64,000 bases of DNA from Knoellia sp031844405 (GTDB lineage: Bacteria; Actinomycetota; Actinomycetes; Actinomycetales; Dermatophilaceae): the NCBI GenBank assembly GCA_031844405.1, contig JAUZVC010000002.1, positions 1-64,000 on the forward strand. Reading direction: 5' to 3'. The translations under genes and the position numbers were made by a program. The stretch's first letter is position 1, and every line of letters starts with the position of its first letter. A model generated the notes under the pieces. The model had not been told where the DNA came from. It saw only the letters and a program-made list of their open reading frames with translations, and did not search any database. This document shows positions 1 through 8,452 of this stretch, piece after piece.

Positions 1-32
1 GGGAGCGGCGCCTCGCTGGTGGGACAGGTCCG

Positions 33-3023
33 TCAGTTGCGCAGGACCTGGACCTCCGTCACCGCGACCGTCCTCGCGCCGGCGTAGGCCGTCGTGCAGT
101 CGGTCGCGTTGGCCGGGTCGGCGTCCTGCTCGCCCTGGAACTGGGGGCCGCCCTGGCACTGGTTGGCGTCGAGCTGGATGCGCAGGTGCGTCGCCGCGGT
201 CTGCGGGATCGCGAACGTGCGCATCTTGAGCTCGGGCGCGACCGGCCGGGGCGCGGCGCCCGGGAAGGCGTCCGGAGCCGACGTGAAGACCGGACGGAAG
301 TCCGCGTCCTGGTCGCAGAGCACCGCACCCTTGGCGTCGCAGGCGAGCACCGTGAACGAGCGCAGGTTCTGGAACCGGCCGGCTGCACCGGGCTCGGGCA
401 GCGCGCTCACCTGGACCTTGCGGACGACCTGGCGGCCGCCGACGAGGTCGATGGTGAACTGTTTCTGGCTCGCCGTCGGTGCGGGCACCGTCGTGGCGGT
501 CGACCCTTCGTCACCGTCGATGACCGCGGGGACGTCGACGCCCTCGCCGGTGATCGTGGCACCGGCCTGGCTGCTCGCCAGGTTGGTGAGGACCTTGACC
601 GGCATGTCGCGCGTCTGGTCCGGCTTGGCCGTGAAGGTGACCCGCGTCTGGGCGCGACCCGGTGCGGTCACCGTGTAGGTGCGCTCACCGGGCAGGATCT
701 CGAAGGTGTCGCCGAGCTCGGTCGCCGCGTCGGTGTCCGCGACCGGCGTCGAGCGAGCCGTGTACTCGCCGACGAAGACCTTGGCACCAGTCACCGGGCG
801 CCCGTCCTCGTCGGTCGGGTTGAACCGCAGGGTCGCCGGGCTGCCGTAGGCCGACGTGAACGACGGGACCGGGTCGGAGTCGGCGCTGTTGCGCGAGGAC
901 GCGCCCTCCCCGAGGCCACGACCGGCGAACCCGTTCCACAGCAGGTCCTGGTTCGCCCCGCCGAAGCGCAGGAGGTCGGCGGCGAGCATCGCGTTGCGCG
1001 CGTCGACCATGCTCACGGCACCGCTCGGCATGAGGAGCCACGCGTCGAAGACGAGCTGCATCCAGCGCCGGTTGCCCGGGCACTCCGTTGCCGGGGTGGC
1101 GCCGGTCGCGCAGCTGCGCTGGAGGGCGGCGTCGCCGGCGCCGTAGCGCTGCATGAACGCGCTGCGCAGGTCGCTGTGCGTCGCCGACCAGATCTCGCCG
1201 TCGGCGTGCACCTGCGGACCGGTGAGGTCGTAGCCGACGTTGCTGTAGTTGAGCGGGCTCTGGCTGAAGTTGTAGTTGCGGATGCCGCGGCTCTCGTTGC
1301 CGGTGACGTAGGCACCCATCGGCGTCGCCGTCGCGCTCACCGGGACGTAGCCCCACTCCTGGAGGTACTCGGTCGCCATGAGGTCCGACCAGCTCTCGCC
1401 CATCGCACCCGCCTGGAGACCGGAGAGGCCGCTGTTGGGGCCACCCGCCATGCGGTTGCTGATGCCGTGGCCGTACTCGTGGCCGATGACCGACATGTCG
1501 TAGTCGCCGTCGACGCAGGGCGCGTAGAACGAACCGGCGAGCGGCTGCCAGAGGTACATGTTGCTGTAGCCGCTCGTGCCCTCGGGCGGTGTGCCGAAGT
1601 TGGCGTTGTTGCGCGAGCCGGACTGCGCCCCGGACTGGCTGTAGCCGAGGACCGGGTCGTTGCCCACGCCGCCCTTGCCGGCGTTGTCGCGCTGGAAGTT
1701 CCACGCCGTCTCGGTGAACCCGAGCTGGTAGGCCCAGTCGTGCATCCGGTTGTGCATCGCGAAGAGGTTCGCGGTGGCGGCGTCGATGTCGTTCCTCGCC
1801 GGGCTCGCGTAGTTGGCCGGGTTGCACTTCTCCACCTGCCACTGGTTGGTCCAGGGGTAGGTGTAGTTGCGGTCCGGCGTGAGCGGCACCGGGTTGACCG
1901 CGCCGATGCCGCGCCACCGCTCGCCGCTGTAGGCGTTGTTGCCGTTGGTCGTCGTCGTGCTCTGGCCGGTGACCGGGTCGACGTCCCACGCCTTGGGCGA
2001 GGCCGGGTTCGCCACCGTCTCGGTGCAGCCCGTCGCCGTCGTCCAGCACCACTCGACGCGGGTGTCGGTCGAGCTGTGGTCGGTCGAGGGCGTGCCGGTG
2101 AAGACCTTCCAGCGCGGGTTGTCTGTGTCGAAGTCGACGAGCGACTCGCGCGCGATGACCTCACCGTTGCTCGCGTCGACGTAGACCGAGTAGCCGCTGT
2201 CGTCGTGGTCGCGGAGAACGACGTGGTATGCCGTGCGCGCACCGCTGCCGGGGACCGGCACCGCGACCTGCTGGACCTGCTGGTCGCCGACGAGGCCCTT
2301 GGCCGTGAGGGTGGTCCACCGCGACCCGGCGGCGCGCTTGGCGTCGGAGCGGCGCGAGACGTCGGAGGCCTTGGCGCCGACGTTGGCGGCGGCCTTGGCC
2401 AGGGCCTGCTCGGCGGAGAGCGACGGGGCGGCCCGGCGTGCCGCGCTCGCACCACGCAGCGGTGCGAGGGTCGAGCTGACGTAGCGGGCGCTGCCCTTGT
2501 CGACGGCGATGACGACGAGCCCGTCGATGCCGGCCGGGACGCCGCCGATGACCTGGCGGAGCATGACGACCGAAGACGTGCCGATCGTGTTGGTGCTCAC
2601 GTGCTCCATCGCGGCGATGTCGGCGGCGTCGAGCCCGAACGCGGTCGCGTTGCGCTGCAGGTAGGTGCGCGCGGCAGCGACCGGGTCGGACCCGAGGCCG
2701 GTGGCGAGGGCGGCGGTGCCGGAGGGAGCCACGGTGCCGACCGAGCCGAACCGGTTGAAGGTCACCGATGCCCCGCCGGTGCCGCGGCTCGCCTTGCCGC
2801 CGGGGGCCGCCGCAGACTTCTGCGCCGCGGTCGGGGCCACCGACGCCTTGCGGACGTCGAGGTCGGGCAGGTGGTCGTGGCCGTCGCCGGCCGGCGGGAC
2901 CGCGCTCGGCCGGTCGGGTGCCGCGGCGATGGCGGACCCGGATGTCGCCGTGCCCACCGCCACCACCGCTGCCAGTGCCGCCGCCGAGACGGTGATCCCG
3001 CGGCGTCGTCCTCCGTGTGTCAT
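33..3023 (-). CDS. Secreted M36-family (fungalysin-type) zinc metallopeptidase
   Basis: Large exported protease of about 996 residues. The N-terminus has basic residues and an Ala/Val-rich hydrophobic stretch ending near AIAAAP, a typical signal peptide. It is followed by an FTP/PepSY-like propeptide region (roughly residues 75-300) and the catalytic domain with the zinc motif HEYGH at about residues 515-519, then a GESWSDLMA segment that in M36 enzymes carries the third ligand. The C-terminal 170 residues look like a beta-sandwich of the discoidin kind. I chose the ATG at 3023 because GGAG lies 7 nt upstream; the in-frame ATG at 3038 has no spaced ribosome site. Family knowledge: autoprocessing extracellular endopeptidase. 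Family call is firm; natural substrate is unknown. Confidence 0.93.
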   Translation of the reverse strand: MTHGGRRRGITVSAAALAAVVAVGTATSGSAIAAAPDRPSAVPPAGDGHDHLPDLDVRKASVAPTAAQKSAAAPGGKASRGTGGASVTFNRFGSVGTVAPSGTAALATGLGSDPVAAARTYLQRNATAFGLDAADIAAMEHVSTNTIGTSSVVMLRQVIGGVPAGIDGLVVIAVDKGSARYVSSTLAPLRGASAARRAAPSLSAEQALAKAAANVGAKASDVSRRSDAKRAAGSRWTTLTAKGLVGDQQVQQVAVPVPGSGARTAYHVVLRDHDDSGYSVYVDASNGEVIARESLVDFDTDNPRWKVFTGTPSTDHSSTDTRVEWCWTTATGCTETVANPASPKAWDVDPVTGQSTTTTNGNNAYSGERWRGIGAVNPVPLTPDRNYTYPWTNQWQVEKCNPANYASPARNDIDAATANLFAMHNRMHDWAYQLGFTETAWNFQRDNAGKGGVGNDPVLGYSQSGAQSGSRNNANFGTPPEGTSGYSNMYLWQPLAGSFYAPCVDGDYDMSVIGHEYGHGISNRMAGGPNSGLSGLQAGAMGESWSDLMATEYLQEWGYVPVSATATPMGAYVTGNESRGIRNYNFSQSPLNYSNVGYDLTGPQVHADGEIWSATHSDLRSAFMQRYGAGDAALQRSCATGATPATECPGNRRWMQLVFDAWLLMPSGAVSMVDARNAMLAADLLRFGGANQDLLWNGFAGRGLGEGASSRNSADSDPVPSFTSAYGSPATLRFNPTDEDGRPVTGAKVFVGEYTARSTPVADTDAATELGDTFEILPGERTYTVTAPGRAQTRVTFTAKPDQTRDMPVKVLTNLASSQAGATITGEGVDVPAVIDGDEGSTATTVPAPTASQKQFTIDLVGGRQVVRKVQVSALPEPGAAGRFQNLRSFTVLACDAKGAVLCDQDADFRPVFTSAPDAFPGAAPRPVAPELKMRTFAIPQTAATHLRIQLDANQCQGGPQFQGEQDADPANATDCTTAYAGARTVAVTEVQVLRN

Positions 3024-3190
3024 TGCTGAGCTCCGCATCCTTGAGAAGGCACCCCGACGGTCACGGTGCTCGTGCCGTTCGACCTGGTGCTGCGCTCAGC
3101 CAAACCGGCGGGCGGTCAGGAGGTCACCCGTGCCGGGTCAGGAGTTGGCAAAGAACACGTGGCTACCGGAGGAAAGTCCCGCAGCGGCCC

Positions 3191-3334
3191 GGCATACGAA
3201 CGTCTTGCGTCCGCAACTGTGGTCGCCAAGGCGTCAGGTTGCCGGACGCAACGGGAGCGGACGGCATACGAGCTGTCTTGCGTCCGCAACTCTGGTTGCC
3301 ACGGCGTCACCGTGGCGGACGCAACGTGAGAGGC
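3191..3334. repeat. Two tandem imperfect copies of a ~72-bp palindromic unit
   Basis: Units at 3191-3262 and 3263-3334 both begin GGCATACGA and share most positions. Each contains an internal inverted pair, TTGCGTCCG near the start and CGGACGCAA near the end, so each could fold as a hairpin. They occupy the 463-bp spacer between the M36 gene and pckG, in which I see no gene. They may be remains of a small palindromic repeat family. Confidence 0.75.
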
Positions 3335-3366
3335 GCCGCCTCCCTCGAAGGGAAGCGGCGCCTCTC
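3328..3366 (-). terminator. Hairpin downstream of pckG
   Basis: GAGAGGCGCCGC (3328-3339) pairs perfectly with GCGGCGCCTCTC (3355-3366) around a 15-nt loop. It lies about 120 bp beyond the pckG stop codon, so it is a plausible terminator for pckG. No U-tract follows, as is common in high-G+C actinobacteria. Confidence 0.5.
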
Positions 3367-3451
3367 GCGAGACTGCCGGACCTCAGTCCATGCCGCTTGG
3401 TCGCGACTCCTCGGGGCTCCGGGCCTCCCTCGCTAGCGCTCGGTCGGGTCC

Positions 3452-3474
3452 GCCCACGCAGAGCGTGGGACCCG
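3452..3474. repeat. 23-nt hairpin repeat, copy 1
   Basis: The core CCCACGCagaGCGTGGG is a perfect 7-bp hairpin with a 3-nt loop. The same 23 nt recur exactly at 47412-47434, also in an intergenic spacer just beyond the ends of genes. Confidence 0.6.
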
Positions 3475-3486
3475 GCCCTGTCGTCG

Positions 3487-5319
3487 TCACTCCATGCCGA
3501 GGCGGGCCTTGAGGCCGTCGAGCTCGACCTGGAGCGCGGTCGGGAGGTTGTCGCCGAACTTGGCGAACCACTCCTCGATCTGCGGGATCTCGGCCTTCCA
3601 CTCCTCGGGGTCGACCGTGAGCGCCTTGGCGAGCTCGGCCGGGTCCATGTCGAGGCCGTCGGTGTCGAGCGACTCCGGCGTCGGCACGTGGCCGATCGGG
3701 GTCTCGACCGCCGCGGCCTTGCCCTCGATGCGCTCGATGGCCCACTTGAGGACGCGGCTGTTCTCGCCGAAGCCGGGCCAGACGAAGTTCCCGTTCTCGT
3801 CGCGGCGGAACCAGTTGACGTAGAAGATCTTCGGCAGCTTGGTCGCGTCCGCGTCCTTGCCGATGTTGATCCAGTGCTGGAAGTAGTCGCCGGCGTTGTA
3901 GCCGATGAAGGGCAGCATCGCCATCGGGTCGCGGCGGACGACGCCGACCTCGCCGGTGGCCGCGGCCGTCGTCTCGGACGAGAGCGTGGCGCCCATGAAG
4001 GTGCCGTGCGTCCAGTCGCGCGACTCGGTGACGAGCGGCACGGTCGTCTTGCGGCGACCGCCGAAGAAGATCGCCGAGATCGGCACGCCCTGCGGGTCGT
4101 CGTACTCGGGGGCGAGGATGTCGCACTGCTTGATCGGGGTGCAGTAGCGCGAGTTCGCGTGGCTCGACAGGACGCCGCGCTCGCCGTCGGCGGGGGTCCA
4201 GTCCTCGCCCTTCCAGCTCGTGGCGTGCTCGGGCATGTTCTCGAGGCCCTCCCACCAGATGTCGCCGTCGTCGGTGAGGGCGACGTTGGTGAAGACCGAG
4301 TTGCCCTTGTTGATCGTGCGCATCGCGTTGGGGTTGGTGTGCTCGTTGGTGCCCGGGGCGACGCCGAAGAAGCCGAACTCCGGGTTGACGGCATACAGGC
4401 GTCCGTCCTTGCCGAAGCGCATCCAGGCGATGTCGTCACCGAGGGTCTCGACCTTCCAGCCCGGGATCGTCGGCTCGAGCATCGCGAGGTTGGTCTTGCC
4501 GCAGGCGCTCGGGAAGCCGGCCGCGATGTAGTAGACCTGCTGCTCCGGCGAGGTGAGCTTGAGGATAAGCATGTGCTCGGCCATCCAGCCCTCGTCGCGC
4601 GCCATGACGCTCGCGATACGGAGGCTGTAGCACTTCTTGCCGAGGAGGGCGTTGCCGCCGTAGCCCGAGCCGTAGGACCAGATCATCCGCTCCTCGGGGA
4701 ACTGGACGATGTACTTCTCGGGGTTGCACGGCCACTTCACGTCCTGCTGGCCGGGCTCGAGCGGGGCGCCGAGCGAGTGCAGGGCCGGGACGTACTTCGC
4801 GGCGTCGCCGAGCTCCTCGATGCGGCGCAGGACCTCGGTGCCGCAGCGGGCCATGACGCGCATCGACGCGACGACGTACTCGCTGTCGGTGAGCTCGACG
4901 CCGAACATCGGGTTCTCGGACTCGAGGTGGCCCATGACGAACGGGATGACGTACATGGTGCGGCCCTTCATGCAGCCGGCGTAGAGCCCGCGCATGAGGT
5001 CCTTCATCTCGTTCGGGTCCATCCAGTTGTTCGTCGGCCCGGAGTCCTTCTCGTCGACCGAGCAGATGAAGGTGCGGTCCTCGACGCGGGCGACGTCGGT
5101 CGGGTCGGACGCGGCATAGAAGCTGTTGGGCTTCTTCTCCTCGTTGAGGCGCACGAACGTGCCGGCGGCGACGAGCCGGTCGGTGAGACGGGTCCACTCC
5201 TCGTCGGACCCGGTCACCCACACGACCTCGTCGGGGGTGGTCATCGCGGCGACCTCGTCGACCCAGGCCTGGAGGCCTGCGTGCGTGGTGCCCTGAACGG
5301 GTGCGGCGGGGGCGGTCAT
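3487..5319 (-). CDS. pckG: Phosphoenolpyruvate carboxykinase (GTP)
   Basis: Catalyses oxaloacetate + GTP to PEP + GDP + CO2 in the cytoplasm, the committed step of gluconeogenesis. The 610-residue product matches the usual length of GTP-type enzymes. The phosphate-binding stretch FPSACGKTN, with the family's active-site Cys next to the P-loop Lys, lies around residues 265-276. The residues YGGNALLGKKCYSLRIAS, FFGGRRKTTVPLV and the C-terminal NWFRRDENG region are all family hallmarks, and separate this from the ATP-dependent enzyme. Start ATG at 5319 is preceded by GGAAGGAC. The gene is monocistronic, with a palindrome in the promoter region (5443-5463). Confidence 0.97.
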   Translation of the reverse strand: MTAPAAPVQGTTHAGLQAWVDEVAAMTTPDEVVWVTGSDEEWTRLTDRLVAAGTFVRLNEEKKPNSFYAASDPTDVARVEDRTFICSVDEKDSGPTNNWMDPNEMKDLMRGLYAGCMKGRTMYVIPFVMGHLESENPMFGVELTDSEYVVASMRVMARCGTEVLRRIEELGDAAKYVPALHSLGAPLEPGQQDVKWPCNPEKYIVQFPEERMIWSYGSGYGGNALLGKKCYSLRIASVMARDEGWMAEHMLILKLTSPEQQVYYIAAGFPSACGKTNLAMLEPTIPGWKVETLGDDIAWMRFGKDGRLYAVNPEFGFFGVAPGTNEHTNPNAMRTINKGNSVFTNVALTDDGDIWWEGLENMPEHATSWKGEDWTPADGERGVLSSHANSRYCTPIKQCDILAPEYDDPQGVPISAIFFGGRRKTTVPLVTESRDWTHGTFMGATLSSETTAAATGEVGVVRRDPMAMLPFIGYNAGDYFQHWINIGKDADATKLPKIFYVNWFRRDENGNFVWPGFGENSRVLKWAIERIEGKAAAVETPIGHVPTPESLDTDGLDMDPAELAKALTVDPEEWKAEIPQIEEWFAKFGDNLPTALQVELDGLKARLGME

Positions 5320-5442
5320 CTGCGTCCGTTGTCCTTCCGGTTCCGGGCGTGTGCCCGGCATGGTGGCCCGGTCCACCGCCGGAGCCACCTCGGAGGGGAT
5401 CCGACGACTGACCTGCTGGATGTGCGCCACGGTACTCGCATC

Positions 5443-5463
5443 GTGAGACGCATCTTGTCTCAC
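5443..5463. promoter_or_regulatory. Palindrome in the pckG promoter region, possible operator
   Basis: GTGAGAC (5443-5449) and GTCTCAC (5457-5463) form a 7-bp perfect inverted repeat with a 7-nt spacer. On the minus strand a TACCGT -10-like box (complement of 5430-5435) follows it, so the palindrome would cover the -35 region of pckG. The regulator is unknown. The remaining spacer 5320-5706 shows nothing else I can support apart from two GTATGCC motifs. Confidence 0.4.
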
Positions 5464-5706
5464 TGCGGAGTTCCGTGCCTCGCGCTCCGAGGAGCCCGTT
5501 TGTCCACCGTAGGAGGTCAACCGGACAGCCACGGCGGCGGAAAGGTTTCCGCACCTATGAGGTCCCTCACAGCCGCGCCTACCTGCGGGTATGCCGTCCG
5601 CGCGCCGCCTCGTATCAGCTCCCGGGAGGGCGTCCGCGGACGGATTTCTCGGTATGCCGGGTGCTCGCGTATGCTTTCCGATCGTTGCCCCGACAGGGTG
5701 CGACAC

Positions 5707-5779
5707 GCGCCCGTAGCTCAACGGATAGAGCATCTGACTACGGATCAGAAGGTTAGGGGTTCGAATCCCTTCGGGCGCA
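5707..5779 (+). tRNA. tRNA-Arg (anticodon ACG)
   Basis: The cloverleaf folds by eye. The acceptor stem is GCGCCCG (5707-5713) with CGGGCGC (5772-5778), and the discriminator is A at 5779. The D-arm is GCTC/GAGC and the anticodon stem TCTGA/TCAGA around loop CTACGGA, giving anticodon ACG. The T-loop is TTCGAAT. CCA is not encoded. ACG reads CGN Arg codons after wobble deamination. A strong hairpin follows at 5800-5833. Confidence 0.96.
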
Positions 5780-5799
5780 CTCTGTGTTGAGACAGAGAA

Positions 5800-5833
5800 G
5801 AAGCCCCGGCAGCGGAAACGCGGCCGGGGCTTC
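5800..5833 (+). terminator. Terminator hairpin after tRNA-Arg
   Basis: GAAGCCCCGGC (5800-5810) pairs with GCCGGGGCTTC (5823-5833) around a 12-nt loop, 20 bp after the tRNA 3' end, and is followed by GTTCGT. Confidence 0.75.
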
Positions 5834-6004
5834 GTTCGTCCGGGCGCTGTGACCGCCCCGGCCGCGCACCGGCCATCACTGCAGCGGGCACCGCGACCGG
5901 GGCTTTTCGCCACCCGCACCCCGCGCACGCGCGCGATGGGGCTAGATTCAGGGTGCGAGGGACCTCGCCCTGCCACCGAGGCCGGACAGTCGCGGAGGAG
6001 GCGG

Positions 6005-6757
6005 ATGATGCAGGACCAGCCGAAGGACCCGGACGAGCCCGGTGGTGAAGCCGTGGTCGACCTGACGACACACCTCGAGCGGATCGCCGCGGCGATGACT
6101 GCAGGCGGTCGGCCGATCACCCCCGATGCGGTCGTCGAGACCGCCCGTGTCGCCGTGCCCCATGCCGAGCACGTCGGCATCACCCTGCTGCGCCCGAAGC
6201 GGCGACCGCGCTCGGCCGCGTCGACCGACGAGGTTCCGGTCCAGCTCGACGACCTGCAGTTCGACCTCGACGAGGGGCCCTGTCTCGACGCCGCCACCGG
6301 ACCGCCGGTCATCGTCGCCGGGGACGTGGGCTCGGACGAGCGGTGGCCGCTCTACGGACCGCGGTGCGTGGAGACGTCGGGGATCCGCTCGATGCTCTGC
6401 CTCCGGATGCCACTCGGTGGCGAGGACTACGCAGGGATGAACTTCTACTCCAGCCAGATCGACGCCTTCGGGGACGAGGACATCACTGCTGGGTCCCTGC
6501 TCATCCCCTTCGCGGCTCTCGTCCAGCAGGCCGACCTGCACCACGGGGACGTCGACAACCTCAGCACCGCCCTCGACAGCAGCCGGATGATCGGCACCGC
6601 CATCGGCATCCTCATGACGACGCACCGCGTCCGCGAGGACGAGGCGTTCGCCATGCTGCGGCGCACGAGCATGACGCTCAACCGCAAGCTGCGCGACGTG
6701 GCGGCGGACGTGACCTACAGCGGCAACCTGCCCGAGGGGCCGTCTTCGCGAGGCTGA
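6005..6757 (+). CDS. GAF-ANTAR domain RNA-binding antitermination regulator
   Basis: A 250-residue protein with an N-terminal GAF sensor (about residues 15-165, including DEGPCLDAA and the GIRSMLCLRMP strand) and a C-terminal ANTAR domain (about 180-240, around SSRMIGTAIGILM and EAFAMLRRTSM). Family knowledge: ANTAR proteins bind paired RNA hairpins and prevent transcription termination, while GAF domains sense small ligands. Start ATG 6005 follows GGAGGAGG at an ordinary distance, and a TAGATT -10 box lies at about 5943. The GAF ligand and RNA targets are not visible from the sequence. The gene shares a bidirectional terminator with its convergent neighbour. Confidence 0.9.
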   Translation: MMQDQPKDPDEPGGEAVVDLTTHLERIAAAMTAGGRPITPDAVVETARVAVPHAEHVGITLLRPKRRPRSAASTDEVPVQLDDLQFDLDEGPCLDAATGPPVIVAGDVGSDERWPLYGPRCVETSGIRSMLCLRMPLGGEDYAGMNFYSSQIDAFGDEDITAGSLLIPFAALVQQADLHHGDVDNLSTALDSSRMIGTAIGILMTTHRVREDEAFAMLRRTSMTLNRKLRDVAADVTYSGNLPEGPSSRG

Positions 6758-6765
6758 GCTGGCCC

Positions 6766-6816
6766 GGCATACGGAAGGGCCCCGGGCGTCGTGCTCCCGG
6801 GGCCCTTCCGTATGCC
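6766..6816. terminator. Bidirectional terminator whose arms begin and end with GGCATAC/GTATGCC
   Basis: Perfect 21-bp arms (6766-6786 and 6796-6816) around a 9-nt loop sit between two convergent stop codons (6757 and 6823). The outermost 7 bp of each arm are the window-wide motif GGCATAC and its complement GTATGCC. Confidence 0.85.
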
Positions 6817-6822
6817 GTCCGC

Positions 6823-7266
6823 TCAGTCGGCGGTCTGCAGCGCCTTGACCTCGTCGCGCGCGGCGACGACGGACCGGTGCTGGCGCGAGACGACCTCGCG
6901 GAAGCCCGCGCTCAAGTCCTTCTCGAGGGCTTTCTCGTACTCCGACACGGCGTGGTCCTCGCCGGTCACGACAGCGCCGAGCACGCTCCCGGCGTCGTCG
7001 CCGGTGAGCGCGTCCTTGAGGGCGATCCATCCACGGTGCACGGCCGCGGTGGCGGTCCCGCTCTCGTCGACGTCGTCGCCGTACTGGTGGCCCAGCGCCA
7101 CGATCTCGCGACGGAACTCCGCGCGCTGCTCGGCGAAGCTCTCGAGCACGCTCGCCCACTCGGCGCGGTCGCTGTCACGCAGCTTCTTGGCGGCGTCGGC
7201 ATAGCCACGCTCACCGTCCCGCAGGGTCTCGACCAGCTCCTCGGCAGCCTTCTCGTCGTCCGACAT
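6823..7266 (-). CDS. PA2169/DUF2383-type four-helix protein
   Basis: A 147-residue, highly charged helical protein. It has the pattern of the DUF2383/PA2169 family: paired ferritin-like helices with repeated E-x-x-R and H-x-x-V motifs such as RQHRSVVAARDEVKALQ at the C-terminus. The family is widespread and of unproven biochemical role, often near stress genes. ATG 7266 follows GGAAGGAG on the minus strand. It is convergent with the ANTAR gene and divergent from the aldo-keto reductase gene. The function remains unassigned. Confidence 0.75.
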   Translation of the reverse strand: MSDDEKAAEELVETLRDGERGYADAAKKLRDSDRAEWASVLESFAEQRAEFRREIVALGHQYGDDVDESGTATAAVHRGWIALKDALTGDDAGSVLGAVVTGEDHAVSEYEKALEKDLSAGFREVVSRQHRSVVAARDEVKALQTAD

Positions 7267-7376
7267 GGTGCTCCTTCCGTTGGGGGTCACGCCCGTGTGG
7301 GGCCTGTCGTCGACGCTACGTGAGCGAGGCGTGCGAAAGGGGCGCAGGGGTGCCCTGACCTGCGAGGACGCTGACC

Positions 7377-7392
7377 GGCATACGGTGGGGGG
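7377..7392 (+). promoter_or_regulatory. -10 box of a leaderless promoter
   Basis: GGCATACGGT provides a TACGGT -10 hexamer at 7381-7386. Six G residues separate it from the ATG at 7393, so transcription would start at the A of the start codon. No ribosome-binding site is present, as expected for a leaderless mRNA. Confidence 0.6.
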
Positions 7393-8403
7393 ATGGACTA
7401 CAGGTACCTCGGCAACAGCGGGCTCAAGATCTCGGAGATCACCTACGGCAACTGGCTCACCCACGGGTCGCAGGTCGAGAACGACGCGGCGACCGAGTGC
7501 GTGCGGGCCGCGCTCGACGCCGGCATCAGCACCTTCGACACGGCCGACGTCTACGCGAACACCAAGGCCGAGACCGTCCTGGGCGAGGCGCTCAAGGGCG
7601 AGCGGCGAGAGGACCTCGAGATCTTCACGAAGGTCTACTGGCCCACCGGCCCCGGCGGCAAGAACGACAGCGGTCTCTCGCGCAAGCACGTCATGGAGTC
7701 GATCGACGGGTCCCTCCGCAGGCTGCAGACCGACTACGTCGACCTCTACCAGGCGCACCGCTACGACACCGAGACCCCGCTCGAGGAGACGATGCAGGCC
7801 TTCGCCGACATCGTGCGGCAGGGCAAGGCGCTCTACATCGGCGTGAGCGAGTGGACCGCCGACCAGATCCGCGAGGGCGTGCGGCTGAGCAAGGAGCTCG
7901 GCTTCCAGCTCGTCTCGAGCCAGCCGCAGTACTCCATGCTGTGGCGCGTCATCGAGGAGGAGGTCGTGCCCACCTGCGCCGAGCTCGGCGTGAGTCAGAT
8001 CGTCTGGAGCCCCATCGCCCAAGGGGTGCTCACCGGCAAGTACGAGCCGGGCCAGGCCCCGCCGGCGGGGTCGCGCGCCACCGACGAGAAGGGCGGCGCC
8101 GACATGATCAAGCGGTTCATGAACGACGACGTCCTCACCCGGGTGCAGGGGCTGCGCCCGCTCGCCGACGAGGCGGGGCTGACGATGGCCCAGCTCGCCG
8201 TCGCCTGGGTGCTCCAGAACGACAACGTCGCCGCGGCCCTCGTCGGGGCCTCCCGTCCGGAGCAGGTGCACGAGAACGTCAAGGCCGCCGGCGTCCGGCT
8301 CGAGCCCCAGCTCATGAGCCGGATCGACGAGGTCCTCGGCGACGTCGTCGAGCGGGACCCCGGCAAGACCGCGCAGAACGCACCGAAGCAGCGCCCGTCC
8401 TGA
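7393..8403 (+). CDS. Aldo/keto reductase (potassium-channel beta-subunit-like branch)
   Basis: A 336-residue TIM-barrel NAD(P)H-dependent oxidoreductase. The AKR tetrad is visible as Asp52 and Tyr54 (FDTADVY), Lys80 (FTKV) and His122 (YQAHRYD). YIGVSEWT and the SQPQYSMLWR segment place it with the Kv-beta/YghZ-type group. That group reduces small aldehydes and ketones such as methylglyoxal; the substrate here is not determinable. It starts directly at a leaderless promoter and ends in a strong shared terminator. Monocistronic. Confidence 0.92.
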   Translation: MDYRYLGNSGLKISEITYGNWLTHGSQVENDAATECVRAALDAGISTFDTADVYANTKAETVLGEALKGERREDLEIFTKVYWPTGPGGKNDSGLSRKHVMESIDGSLRRLQTDYVDLYQAHRYDTETPLEETMQAFADIVRQGKALYIGVSEWTADQIREGVRLSKELGFQLVSSQPQYSMLWRVIEEEVVPTCAELGVSQIVWSPIAQGVLTGKYEPGQAPPAGSRATDEKGGADMIKRFMNDDVLTRVQGLRPLADEAGLTMAQLAVAWVLQNDNVAAALVGASRPEQVHENVKAAGVRLEPQLMSRIDEVLGDVVERDPGKTAQNAPKQRPS

Positions 8404-8410
8404 CGGCTGG

Positions 8411-8450
8411 AGCACCCTCCGCCCGTCCCTGCCGACGGACGGAGGGTGCT
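8411..8450. terminator. Bidirectional terminator between convergent genes
   Basis: Arms 8411-8427 and 8434-8450 (AGCACCCTCCG outermost) pair with one mismatch around a 6-nt loop. They lie between stop codons at 8403 and 8453. Confidence 0.8.
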
Positions 8451-8452
8451 GG

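Noticed and set aside
186..3029. 947-codon open frame on the plus strand opposite the M36 peptidase gene
   Set aside because: Arg/Val/Ala/Gly-rich shadow with no recognisable domain. The antisense frame carries a signal peptide, HEYGH and a complete M36 fold.
3191..3334. CRISPR array
   Set aside because: Only two units, no spacer/repeat alternation of CRISPR size and no cas genes nearby.
2665..5790. 1041-codon plus-strand frame across the M36/pckG spacer and pckG
   Set aside because: It runs antisense through pckG and into tRNA-Arg, and its composition is typical of G+C-driven shadow frames.
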